Positions 23,730 through 31,928 of a DNA stretch of 64,000 bases are shown here, piece by piece; position 1 is the stretch's first letter; each line of letters starts with the position of its first letter. The translations under genes were made by a program, and so were the position numbers. Under the pieces are notes generated by a model that saw only the letters and a list, made by a program, of their open reading frames with translations, was not told where the DNA came from and searched no databases. The stretch is from CAVYGN01 sp964413265 (GTDB lineage Bacteria; Spirochaetota; Brevinematia; Brevinematales; JAOACQ01): contig CAYPRX010000004.1 of assembly GCA_964413265.1 (NCBI GenBank), positions 42,731 to 106,730 of the forward strand, read 5' to 3'.

Positions 23730-25184
23730 ATGAGTATGAAATTTACAAAAATAGTTGCAACTATCGGCCCAAGTTCAAGCTCAGCTGATATCATCAGGTC
23801 CTTGATATTGGAAGGAGCGGACATTTTCAGGATGAATTTTTCACATGGTACATTCGATGAACACCTGCTTTCTCTCAAAAATATAAGAGCGGTTTCTGAC
23901 GAACTTGAAAGGACTGTCGGTATATTTCAGGACCTTCAGGGGCCAAAGATCCGTGTTGGAGCGATAAAAGACAATTCTCTTACTCTTTGTGAAGGTGAAA
24001 CGCTGATACTCTTACCCGAACCGGTCGAAGGCGGAGACTACAAAGGTATCAAAAAAGTTTCTATAGACTACCCTCACTTGATGGATGAGACAAAACCGGG
24101 AGACAGAATACTGATGGACGACGGGCTTCTGGAAATAAAAGTCGATAAAATAGAGAGGGGATCAATCTACACAACTGTTGTTCATGGAGGGTTTTTAAAG
24201 CCGCACAAGGGTGTCAACCTGCCCCATGTCAAACTCTCGATATCTGCATTGACAGACAAGGATGCAAGCGATCTTGACTTTGCTTTTACCTATGATTTAG
24301 ATTTCGTCGCCCTGTCGTTTGTGAGACATTCAGACGATATCCGGGAACTTCTTGATCTTATGCAGAAAAAATACGGAAGAAAAATCCCCATAATAGCCAA
24401 GATCGAAAAACCGGAGGCTGTAGATGATCTAGATAATATAATAGATACAGCCGATGCCATAATGGTGGCCAGGGGAGATCTTGGTGTTGAAACCTCTCCG
24501 CAGGAAGTGCCTGTTATCCAGAAAGAGATCATCCGTAAATCGAATACTGCCGGCAAACCGGTTATAACCGCTACCCAGATGCTGGAGTCCATGGTGAATA
24601 ATCCGACTCCGACCAGGGCTGAAGCAAATGACGTTGCAAACGCAATATTTGACGGCAGTGACGCTGTAATGCTTTCCGCTGAAACAGCCTCCGGTAAATA
24701 CCCTGTTGAATCCGTCAGGATCATGAAGAGTATAGCGCTCCAGGTTGAGGACAGCTGGATCTTCAAAAATACAGAGTTGAAAAAACAGGGCATTTACGAC
24801 GATTTGATAAAAAAAACATATGAAAATCCTGATGAGGCTGTATGCTTTGCTGCAGTACAACTTTCAGAAAAGATCTGGGCAAATTATATTGTAACCTTTA
24901 CCCACAGCGGCGGGACTGCCAGAAATATAGCTAAATACAGGCCTATAATTCCTATAATTGCTGTAAGCCCGATCCCATCCATTGTCAGACGTCTTGTGTT
25001 TACCTGGGGAGTGACTCCTCTCGAGCTTGGAAACGTCTCTTCAGTCGACGAGCTTCTTGATGGAGCTGCCGAGATCCTTAGGTTCAAACAGCTTGTCAAG
25101 AGTGGAGATTATATCGTTATAACTGCCGGAGTTCCCGTCGGTCAATCAGGAAGTACGAATATGATAAAGGTTGTCAGGATTTAA
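23730..25184 (+). CDS. pyk: Pyruvate kinase
   Basis: The predicted protein has 484 residues. Its start KFTKIVATIGPSSSS, substrate-loop residues GADIFRMNFSHG, the signature IIAKIEKPEAVDDLDNI, VARGDLGVE and the loop KPVITATQMLESM are all diagnostic. It transfers phosphate from phosphoenolpyruvate to ADP. It is the last gene of the run from 20463 and is followed by a strong terminator at 25251-25280. Confidence 0.97.
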   Translation: MSMKFTKIVATIGPSSSSADIIRSLILEGADIFRMNFSHGTFDEHLLSLKNIRAVSDELERTVGIFQDLQGPKIRVGAIKDNSLTLCEGETLILLPEPVEGGDYKGIKKVSIDYPHLMDETKPGDRILMDDGLLEIKVDKIERGSIYTTVVHGGFLKPHKGVNLPHVKLSISALTDKDASDLDFAFTYDLDFVALSFVRHSDDIRELLDLMQKKYGRKIPIIAKIEKPEAVDDLDNIIDTADAIMVARGDLGVETSPQEVPVIQKEIIRKSNTAGKPVITATQMLESMVNNPTPTRAEANDVANAIFDGSDAVMLSAETASGKYPVESVRIMKSIALQVEDSWIFKNTELKKQGIYDDLIKKTYENPDEAVCFAAVQLSEKIWANYIVTFTHSGGTARNIAKYRPIIPIIAVSPIPSIVRRLVFTWGVTPLELGNVSSVDELLDGAAEILRFKQLVKSGDYIVITAGVPVGQSGSTNMIKVVRI

Positions 25185-25250
25185 GGATATGCTGAACTGC
25201 CACATCATAATTGACAGCTGTATTATGCCCGCCATGAAGCTTGAAAAGAA

Positions 25251-25280
25251 AAAAGACTGCCCAGGCGGGGCAGCCTTTTT
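25251..25280 (+). terminator. Bidirectional intrinsic terminator between pyk and the anti-sigma gene
   Basis: CTGCCC (25257-25262) and GGGCAG (25268-25273) form a six-pair stem, and AAAG/CTTT can extend it after one mismatch. CTTTTT follows on the plus strand and TCTTTTTT on the minus strand. It therefore fits termination of pyk and of the converging minus gene at 25338. Confidence 0.8.
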
Positions 25281-25337
25281 CTGGATTGTGGGTAGCGTAT
25301 TATAAGGAGTTTTTTGCTTTATTTCAGGGAATATAAT

Positions 25338-25766
25338 TTAATTGTCTCTGTTTATATCATCAGCGGAAAATTCTTCGACAATAAAATGGTAATCCTGAAG
25401 ATCGTTCTGAGCAACCCTGACAGTTGCCTTCCAATAACCGCTGTTTTTGTCTAGCACCAGAGGTATCTTTTTATTTTCTTTATTGATAGTGCCGACTAAA
25501 TTCACTGATTTCTCGGTACCTGAATTGGGGTAAACAAAAACAACTTTTGAGGGTTTGAACTGATAAGAGATCAGCAGTATGACCATAACAGCTAAAACGC
25601 AAAGTGTTGAGAAACTGACCAGTTTCAATAACCTTAGAAAAGCAAAACTTCTCTGGACCTTTCCTTCAATGTATAAAAATATTTTATCCCGTAAATCATT
25701 AGGTGCTTCTACTGAGAACCATTCGCTTTCTTTTTCAAGAAGGTTGTTAATACTATCTTTCAACAT
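25338..25766 (-). CDS. Putative anti-sigma factor with carbohydrate-binding-like domain
   Basis: The predicted protein has 142 residues: a cytoplasmic part (1-45), one membrane helix (about 46-67, LVSFSTLCVLAVMVILLIS) and an extracytoplasmic C-terminus. That part reads KVVFVYPNSGTEKSVNLVGT and later SGYWKATVRV, ending DYHFIVEE. This resembles the CBM48/AMPK glycogen-binding beta-sandwich, though the usual Trp after the GT/GDF motif is not obvious. It overlaps the end of the ECF sigma gene by seven bases, as anti-sigma genes do. It probably holds that sigma factor until a periplasmic signal is sensed. Confidence 0.65.
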   Translation of the reverse strand: MLKDSINNLLEKESEWFSVEAPNDLRDKIFLYIEGKVQRSFAFLRLLKLVSFSTLCVLAVMVILLISYQFKPSKVVFVYPNSGTEKSVNLVGTINKENKKIPLVLDKNSGYWKATVRVAQNDLQDYHFIVEEFSADDINRDN

Positions 25767-26299
25767 ACAATGTTCTCCTTGCCAAGGATTTTATATAATT
25801 TCCCTTTTGTCCTGAACAACCTCACCTTTACATTCTGTTCAGACAATTTAAAAGATTCGGCAATCTCCTTAATACTGTAATCTTCGTTATATTTCATATA
25901 AATTAGCGACTTTTCCATAGTTGAGAGCTTATCGATGGCCTCGAAAAGCACAATCTTATCTTCCGCGCTCATGCGGTCTTTTTCGTCAAATACTATATTT
26001 TCCAGGAAATCCTGGTCGGCATACGCTTTTTTTTGTTTCATTCTCTTTTTTAAAAAAGTCGCCAGAATATTCATCTCTATTGTGTAAAGCCAGCTGAAAA
26101 ATTTTCTTTTTTCATCGAATTTATTTATATAAGAGAATACTCTCCAGAAAACTTCCTGTGTTATATCCTCCGCATCCGCTCTATTTTTAACATGATAATA
26201 AGCAAAAGAAAAAACAAGTTTCTTGTAAAGATCTATTAACTGACCGAAGGCTTCGCTGTTTCCTTTTTTTACCTCTTTTATTATCTCTTTTTCATCCAT
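25760..26299 (-). CDS. RNA polymerase sigma factor, ECF subfamily (RpoE-like)
   Basis: The predicted protein has 179 residues. Region 2 is clear in AFGQLIDLYKKLVFSFAYYH and NRADAEDITQEVFWRVFSYI. Region 4 is seen in DKLSTMEKSLIYMKYNEDYS and IKEIAESFKLSEQNVKVRLF. Its neighbour is a single-pass membrane protein overlapping its stop, likely its anti-sigma factor. The divergent gene at 26512 encodes an OmpA-like lipoprotein, a plausible regulon member. A promoter TTAACA-18-TATAAT lies at 26360-26389. Confidence 0.93.
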   Translation of the reverse strand: MDEKEIIKEVKKGNSEAFGQLIDLYKKLVFSFAYYHVKNRADAEDITQEVFWRVFSYINKFDEKRKFFSWLYTIEMNILATFLKKRMKQKKAYADQDFLENIVFDEKDRMSAEDKIVLFEAIDKLSTMEKSLIYMKYNEDYSIKEIAESFKLSEQNVKVRLFRTKGKLYKILGKENIVC

Positions 26300-26359
26300 A
26301 AACCATCCTTATAATTCCAGCCCACCATTACAGCTCTTCAATGCCAACTTTATATAACT

Positions 26360-26389
26360 ATTATAATATACATTTGATTTTTATGTTAA
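26360..26389 (-). promoter_or_regulatory. Possible promoter of the ECF sigma operon
   Basis: On the minus strand TTAACA (26384-26389) and TATAAT (26360-26365) are separated by 18 bases. The region is AT-rich, so chance matches are possible. Confidence 0.45.
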
Positions 26390-26444
26390 GTTACAATAAG
26401 TTATATAATTTTTTGCTTAAAATATGATATTTCAAAATATAATA

Positions 26445-26473
26445 TTGACTCTTAAATTTTTTCTTATTATTAT
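26445..26473 (+). promoter_or_regulatory. Predicted promoter of the OmpA-like lipoprotein gene
   Basis: TTGACT (26445-26450) and TATTAT (26468-26473) are separated by 17 bases. The start codon is at 26512, preceded by AAGGAGG. Confidence 0.5.
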
Positions 26474-26511
26474 AAAATAAGTTTAAAATTATTTCATCAA
26501 GGAGGCCTATT

Positions 26512-27600
26512 ATGAATCGTCTTACAAAAATATCTCTTTCCCTGGCCCTGATGGCACTATTTGCAGGATGCGGTATGACCATAGTCAAAAGCGATGATCT
26601 TTCAAAACTGCAGACTGACAACAGCAATTTTATAACTGAAAACCAGGGTTTAAAAGACGACCTGGAATCTCAAAAGGAACAGACGGCATCCCTGACGGCT
26701 GAGAATGCCAGCCTGAAAAATCTTATAGATTCGACTAAGGAAAATCTGGGAAAGCAGATCGAAGAACAAAAGTCAGCCAACAGCAATCTAACACTTGAAA
26801 ATAAAAGTCTTCAAAATGAAATAGATCTTCAGAGAAACCAGGCGGCATCTCTGCAGGATTCGAGAGATTCACTGCAGAAGCAGGTCGACTCTCTGACAAT
26901 TGAAATCACTAATCTGAAAAATATGGTGGATTCCACCAAGGGAAATTTAGGAATACAGATAGATTCTTTGAATGCAGATATTAAAAAGAAAGCGCAGATG
27001 GTAGACTCGCTTAACGGTGAAATAAGCAATAAAGACATGGAAATAGCTTCGTTAAGGCAGAATATTAAGGATCTGTCCGCCGAACATGGAAGACTCCTGT
27101 CTCAAAAAGATATTGAGATTTCAAATATGGCTATGACTTCCTCCAACATTATTAAACAGATGCAGGATATAATAGATACAGGTGATTTGAAAATACAGCA
27201 ATTGGGCAGTGAACTTAATATTGATTTTAAGGACAAAATATTTTTTGACCTTGGAAGCGCCGATATCAAGATTAACGGAAAAAAGGTATTGAATGAACTT
27301 GTCAATGTACTGAAAAATGTAAAGGACAAACAGATAAGGGTGGAGGGTTATACCGATAATATTCCCATAGCCGAACAATACAGGTGGAAATTCCCTTCAA
27401 ACTGGGAGCTTTCAACATTAAGGGCGACTACTATAGTACGGTACCTGGAGTCCAAGGGTATTGATCCAGCACTTATGAAAGCGACAGGTTATGGAGAATA
27501 TAATCCCGTAGTTCCCAACGATACCGAAGCAAACCGCGCACAAAACAGGAGAATAGTCATACTGCTTGTACCGTTGGATGAGAGGGCGAGGTACAGATAG
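26512..27600 (+). CDS. Lipoprotein with long coiled coil and OmpA-like peptidoglycan-binding domain
   Basis: The predicted protein has 362 residues. A signal peptide ends in the lipobox LFAGC (near residue 20), so the mature protein is lipid-anchored. Residues about 30-215 are a long coiled coil full of repeated patterns such as ENASLKNLIDSTKENLGKQI and LNADIKKKAQMVDSLNGEIS. The C-terminal 130 residues form an OmpA/Pal domain: IFFDLGSADIKINGKKVLNE, VEGYTDNIPI and NWELSTLRATTIVRYLESKG. Its end ANRAQNRRIVI is typical of domains binding diaminopimelate in peptidoglycan. It could tether a membrane to the cell wall. Confidence 0.88.
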   Translation: MNRLTKISLSLALMALFAGCGMTIVKSDDLSKLQTDNSNFITENQGLKDDLESQKEQTASLTAENASLKNLIDSTKENLGKQIEEQKSANSNLTLENKSLQNEIDLQRNQAASLQDSRDSLQKQVDSLTIEITNLKNMVDSTKGNLGIQIDSLNADIKKKAQMVDSLNGEISNKDMEIASLRQNIKDLSAEHGRLLSQKDIEISNMAMTSSNIIKQMQDIIDTGDLKIQQLGSELNIDFKDKIFFDLGSADIKINGKKVLNELVNVLKNVKDKQIRVEGYTDNIPIAEQYRWKFPSNWELSTLRATTIVRYLESKGIDPALMKATGYGEYNPVVPNDTEANRAQNRRIVILLVPLDERARYR

Positions 27601-27698
27601 CAGCTCTGGAGATGAATCAAAGATCTGATATTTTTTTGCATCCTTTTATTAGCTTCAGCACTCAATTTTAATGAACAGACTTAATTTGGAGGTCAATA

Positions 27699-28559
27699 AT
27701 GAAACTTCGATTATTTATAATCTCTTTCCTAATCCTCTACCCCTATTTTCTTTTTTCCCAGGTTGTCAATGTTATACTTACGAACGGGAATGTAATCAAA
27801 GGGAACCTTCTGGGTAAATCCGAGAGTGAAATTGTGATTCAGAGCGCCGATGGTAAAACTCAAAGTATAAACAAATCAGAGATAAAGATGGTTTTTGATG
27901 CTGTTTCAGGAAATCAGATCGATCTGAACCAGGGAACTGCACCTGCGCCTCCACCGACTGTTCAGGAAAATCCTCCCGTGTACAACAGGAGGCAGCCTGT
28001 TTTTAACGGCCCGACAAGCGCTTTCGGCATAGACCTTCTAGATCTCGCATTCGGCTCCGTTAGAATATCCTATGAAAAGTCTCTTACTGACTGGTTTTCA
28101 TTAAAGGCCGAGGCGGCTTATAGCCCTAATTATTACTGGTACAGCGGGATCAGTTACTGGTCGGCAGCTTTATACGCAAGATTTTATTTTGGACGCAGGT
28201 TCATGTGGTTTTACGAGCCCCCGCAAAGCCTTGCAGGTCCCTTTTTTGAATTAGGTGCCGGAGTCGAAGGCGCTACAATCAGTTATTCTTATCGTGACTA
28301 TAGCGGCTCATACAGTATAAATGGGAATTTCCCGGCGGCTCCAATGGTAAGAATCGAAGTCGGGAATAAGATACTGCTCGGAAGAAACAGCGGCGTATTC
28401 ATCGAACCGCGTTTCGGAGTCGAGCTGTCTTTCGGATCCTGGAACTCCACTTACAGCGGTTCAGGATACTATTCACAATCCTACCCTAACTACTTTCCGT
28501 ATATCCAGGGATTTGGTGAACCTTTCATTTACGGCATAGATTTCGGCTACGCTTTCTGA
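27699..28559 (+). CDS. Outer-membrane beta-barrel protein with Sm-like N-terminal domain
   Basis: The predicted protein has 286 residues. A signal peptide (MKLRLFIISFLILYPYFLFS) is followed by about 45 residues like an Sm-type beta domain: VVNVILTNGNVIKGNLLGKS, ending SEIKMVF. After a Pro-rich linker (PAPPPTVQENPP), residues about 110-286 are rich in aromatic, Ser, Tyr and Gly residues in alternating strands. The last residues FIYGIDFGYAF fit a C-terminal barrel strand ending in Phe. It probably sits in the outer membrane. No precise family or partner is known; GGAGG precedes the ATG. Confidence 0.7.
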   Translation: MKLRLFIISFLILYPYFLFSQVVNVILTNGNVIKGNLLGKSESEIVIQSADGKTQSINKSEIKMVFDAVSGNQIDLNQGTAPAPPPTVQENPPVYNRRQPVFNGPTSAFGIDLLDLAFGSVRISYEKSLTDWFSLKAEAAYSPNYYWYSGISYWSAALYARFYFGRRFMWFYEPPQSLAGPFFELGAGVEGATISYSYRDYSGSYSINGNFPAAPMVRIEVGNKILLGRNSGVFIEPRFGVELSFGSWNSTYSGSGYYSQSYPNYFPYIQGFGEPFIYGIDFGYAF

Positions 28560-28603
28560 TGGTACCGCTCTGTTTATTCGATTTTATGATTTGATCCAAG
28601 TCT

Positions 28604-29575
28604 ATGGAAAACATAAGCAGAAACTATATTCATACAGTCATTATTAATGACATCCGAATACCCAACAATCTGTGGCTGGCGCCTCTTGCGGGATACTCAA
28701 CCAAAGCCCTTAGACTTTTCTCCTATAATTACGGAGCAGGGTATGCTGAAACAGAGATGGTGAGTCTTGAAGGTCTTCACAGGAATAATAAGAAAACATG
28801 GAACTACCTTGATCTCGAAGGAGAGCCTTACACCACCGTTCAGCTTTTCGGAAAATACGACCCTGCAAAGTTTTATAAAGTTTCCAGAGTTATGCAGGAC
28901 AGGCTCGGAATAAAGATCATAGATGTAAATTTCGGCTGTCCAGTTCGCAAGGTGATCAGGGCAGAATCAGGATCATTTCTCCTGAACCACCCTCAATATA
29001 TGTCCGGCATAATAAAAGCCCTTAAAGACAGCGGAGTAATAGTTTCCGCCAAAATAAGATCAGGGTTCGACCAGGATAATCTTGAAAAAACAGTCCCTGC
29101 CCTTGATAATGCTGGTGCAGACATTATAATAGTACACCCGAGGCTGGCTGTACAGTTCTACAGGGGAGAGGCAGACTGGAATAAAATATTCCGGGCACGA
29201 CAGCTGACTGAGAAGCTCCTTGTTGCAAATGGGGATATCTCATCCCCTGAGGATGTCAAAACGGTCTTTGATCTGACAAAGGCCGATGCTGTTATGATCG
29301 GACGCCGGGCAGTAGGTTCCCCCTATATCTTTAAGCAAATTACCGATTATTTTACAAAAGGTTTTTATTCTTATTACTCTCTCGATGAAATCAAGCAGAT
29401 TATGATGAACTTCGCCGCTCTTTATACAAGCATTGCAAAAACAGGGAATATCATACCTATCAGATCCGCACTGCTTCAATATGTAAGGAACTATAAAAAC
29501 TCAAAAGATATCCGCCAAGCAATCTCCTCGATAAAGAGTATAAATGAAATGGAAGAGGCCCTGAAAAGCTGGTAA
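28604..29575 (+). CDS. dus: tRNA-dihydrouridine synthase
   Basis: The predicted protein has 323 residues. It has the FMN-binding barrel motifs LAPLAGYSTKALRLF, the catalytic Cys loop VNFGCPVRKV, SGSFLL, SAKIRSGF, VHPRLAVQFYRGEADW and VMIGRRAVGSPYIF. It reduces specific uridines in tRNA to dihydrouridine, like DusB. The start lacks a strong ribosome site (GATCCAAG only). It follows the barrel gene by 44 bases. Confidence 0.92.
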   Translation: MENISRNYIHTVIINDIRIPNNLWLAPLAGYSTKALRLFSYNYGAGYAETEMVSLEGLHRNNKKTWNYLDLEGEPYTTVQLFGKYDPAKFYKVSRVMQDRLGIKIIDVNFGCPVRKVIRAESGSFLLNHPQYMSGIIKALKDSGVIVSAKIRSGFDQDNLEKTVPALDNAGADIIIVHPRLAVQFYRGEADWNKIFRARQLTEKLLVANGDISSPEDVKTVFDLTKADAVMIGRRAVGSPYIFKQITDYFTKGFYSYYSLDEIKQIMMNFAALYTSIAKTGNIIPIRSALLQYVRNYKNSKDIRQAISSIKSINEMEEALKSW

Positions 29576-29593
29576 GATTCTGATTTTTAATAT

Positions 29594-29622
29594 TTGATAT
29601 AATCATGATCCTGATATATATT
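29594..29622 (+). promoter_or_regulatory. Predicted promoter of the PpiC-like lipoprotein gene
   Basis: TTGATA (29594-29599) and TATATT (29617-29622) are separated by 17 bases, 31 bases before the GTG start at 29654. Confidence 0.55.
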
Positions 29623-29653
29623 AATTCCTATTATTTCAGCCTGGAGGAATTCT

Positions 29654-31258
29654 GTGAGAATTTTTAATATAATAAAAAATATTGCGCCGGCTGCTGCGAT
29701 TCTTACTTCAACGCTGATATTTTCTGCATGTTCAAGGGAAGCCGGCGTGATTGCAGTTTACGAAGGAGGTAATGAGGAAAAGAGCCTGGCAATAGGAGAA
29801 GTAAAGTCGACTATGCTCAGATTTGTCATGAGTTTCGGCAATGATTTTATAACAAACCGGGAATTGCAGAAAGATATAATTTTCAGGACCTTCCTGGTTC
29901 CTGAAATCGCAATCCAGGACCAAATCTCCAAAGGATTCACGAATACACTGAATTTCAAGGATGCTTTCGAAACAGAATATAAAAAGAACGAATTGGGTAT
30001 CCTAGAAAGTAAGGGCTATGATATGCTGACCAACCAGGCTGAAAATGACCAGAGAGAGACTTATGAAGTAGTCCACCCGGCTCATATTATGCTATCTATA
30101 AGACGTACGACCAATATCAATATCCTGCATATAAGCTTTATTATTACCAACGGGCTCAAAATACCAGTTACTAATTATGATACCATCCAGACCAATCTTT
30201 CTGATAAAGCATATGGTGAACTTGTTAAGTCGAAACAAGATTACGCATATGATTTAATAAAAAAGGTAAAAACTTCAGACAACCCTTTGAAAGAGTTTGA
30301 AGACCTGGCACTGAATAAATCTGAAGACCCTATTTCGTCGAGCGATTTAGGAGATATAGGCCTCGTACCGAGGGGTTGTCTTGCCAGGCAGTATGAGGAT
30401 GCAATTTTTTCTGCTGATAAGCAGGGTATTCTGGACAAACCTGTATTTACCGATTACAGCATCTATGTCATATATATAAAAGCACCGGTTGTAAAAATGA
30501 CAAGAAAGATGATTGAAAAGCAAAGCGGAAAAGAGAATTTTTTCAGGATTAAACCGGCACTTGATGAGATTTACTATCAAAGATCTCTCAGCAATAATAT
30601 AAGAGAATATTATTCTATTGATAATATGAAAAAAGCCATTATGATCGGGGGGAAAGAATATAAAATTTCCGATCTTCCAGATAGTGCTGTAATGTTTGAT
30701 TTATTCGGCAGACAGGTTACCTGGAAGAATTGTGTTGATGATCACCTTTTATTTCAGGCTGACTCTGATAAAAATATGAATTTTGAAACATTTATGAATA
30801 ACATTAATGCTGTAAAAAAAGTGATTTTCTTTTCAGAATTCGCCAGGAAAAAAGGTATCGAAAACGATCCGAAATTCCTGAAATACATACTTGAGCGGAA
30901 GCATGAAATTACAAAAAATATTATTTTTGAGAATTTCAGGATGGAATTAACCTCTAACCTTAATATAAAATTGGGAGCTTATCTCACCCTGAAAGCCATG
31001 AACGATTATTATGAGACGAACAAAGAGGCATTTACTAAAACCGTTAATAATAAAACTGTTCAGTTGACTTTCTCAGAGGCCCTGCCTGAGGTTAAGGAAA
31101 CAATGAGAAATCAGTATCTTACCAATGCCGGCGAACAATGGAAGGAAGATTTGCTGAAGAAAGCAAAAGTTATTTATAAAGAAAGCGGCCTCAATGACTT
31201 AAAGGAGCTTGAAATTGAACAATTTAATAATTATTTAACAAGCCTGAGACCTAAATAA
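29654..31258 (+). CDS. Putative lipoprotein with parvulin-like (PpiC/SurA) domain
   Basis: The predicted protein has 534 residues. A signal peptide ends in the lipobox LIFSAC, so it is likely a periplasmic or membrane-anchored lipoprotein. Around residues 205-275 it shows a parvulin-type prolyl isomerase pattern: FEDLALNKSEDPISSSDLGD, VPRGCLARQYEDAIFSADKQ and PVFTDYSIYVIYIKAP. The flanking regions are helical, as in SurA or PrsA. It probably helps fold secreted or outer-membrane proteins. The start is GTG with GGAGG six bases upstream. The neighbour at 31271 has no recognised fold. Confidence 0.72.
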   Translation: MRIFNIIKNIAPAAAILTSTLIFSACSREAGVIAVYEGGNEEKSLAIGEVKSTMLRFVMSFGNDFITNRELQKDIIFRTFLVPEIAIQDQISKGFTNTLNFKDAFETEYKKNELGILESKGYDMLTNQAENDQRETYEVVHPAHIMLSIRRTTNINILHISFIITNGLKIPVTNYDTIQTNLSDKAYGELVKSKQDYAYDLIKKVKTSDNPLKEFEDLALNKSEDPISSSDLGDIGLVPRGCLARQYEDAIFSADKQGILDKPVFTDYSIYVIYIKAPVVKMTRKMIEKQSGKENFFRIKPALDEIYYQRSLSNNIREYYSIDNMKKAIMIGGKEYKISDLPDSAVMFDLFGRQVTWKNCVDDHLLFQADSDKNMNFETFMNNINAVKKVIFFSEFARKKGIENDPKFLKYILERKHEITKNIIFENFRMELTSNLNIKLGAYLTLKAMNDYYETNKEAFTKTVNNKTVQLTFSEALPEVKETMRNQYLTNAGEQWKEDLLKKAKVIYKESGLNDLKELEIEQFNNYLTSLRPK

Positions 31259-31270
31259 CGCGGAGTATAT

Positions 31271-31873
31271 ATGACTTTGGATAAAAATATAATTAAGATC
31301 AAAGAAAATAAAAATAACAAAAAAGGAAGCCCTAAATATATAGTTTCCTATATTAAAGTGAGAGATGATCTGAAAAAAAGACAGACCGCTTATGAAATAA
31401 TTTCAAATATTGTTAAAGATAAGTTTGTAATCATAGAAATATCAACTAATATTTTAGGTTTACATGAGGGTGCAAGGGAGGATTTTGCACTGAATTTTAT
31501 TAAAAAAGCAATGGAACTCGGTCTAAATTTCAGGCATAAAATTTCTCCTCCTGCTCCTAAAAGTCTACTATCTATCGCATTACTTCAAAAAAATGAAGAT
31601 ACCCACAATGTAATAACCTATATTCCGGATGAGATCTGGAAAAGACCGGACTTGATGGAAATAATCTCAACCTCAGGAATAAAATACTATATATATAAGA
31701 ACAAAATCGATGAAAATATAATTCTCGACCGTTTGAATAACGGGCAGATATTAAGAAATGAATTGTATGAGATATTCAGCCTCATTATCTACAATAGCTG
31801 TGAAGCCGGACAGATGGGGATTTACACAGAATCTTTAAGTTTTAACGATCTAAAAAATATGATTTTTATATAA
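31271..31873 (+). CDS. Protein of unknown function, mixed alpha/beta
   Basis: The predicted protein has 200 residues with no signal peptide. The start is Lys- and Asn-rich (MTLDKNIIKIKENKNNKKGS). The rest alternates strands and helices, with FVIIEISTNILGLHEGARED and IIYNSCEAGQMGIYTE. I do not recognise any family. GGAG precedes the ATG, 12 bases after the PpiC-like gene, so the two are probably co-transcribed. Confidence 0.6.
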   Translation: MTLDKNIIKIKENKNNKKGSPKYIVSYIKVRDDLKKRQTAYEIISNIVKDKFVIIEISTNILGLHEGAREDFALNFIKKAMELGLNFRHKISPPAPKSLLSIALLQKNEDTHNVITYIPDEIWKRPDLMEIISTSGIKYYIYKNKIDENIILDRLNNGQILRNELYEIFSLIIYNSCEAGQMGIYTESLSFNDLKNMIFI

Positions 31874-31928
31874 AATAGTCAATATGCCCACCTGGCTTAT
31901 GAAAGCTTAAGAACTTTGCAGCAATTCT

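Noticed and set aside
24290..24860. Two long minus-strand frames opposite pyk
   Set aside because: They lie over the most conserved part of pyruvate kinase and look like antisense shadows.
27601..27640. A possible terminator with a T run after the OmpA-like lipoprotein gene
   Set aside because: The stem would have only four AT-rich pairs before the T run, too weak to call.
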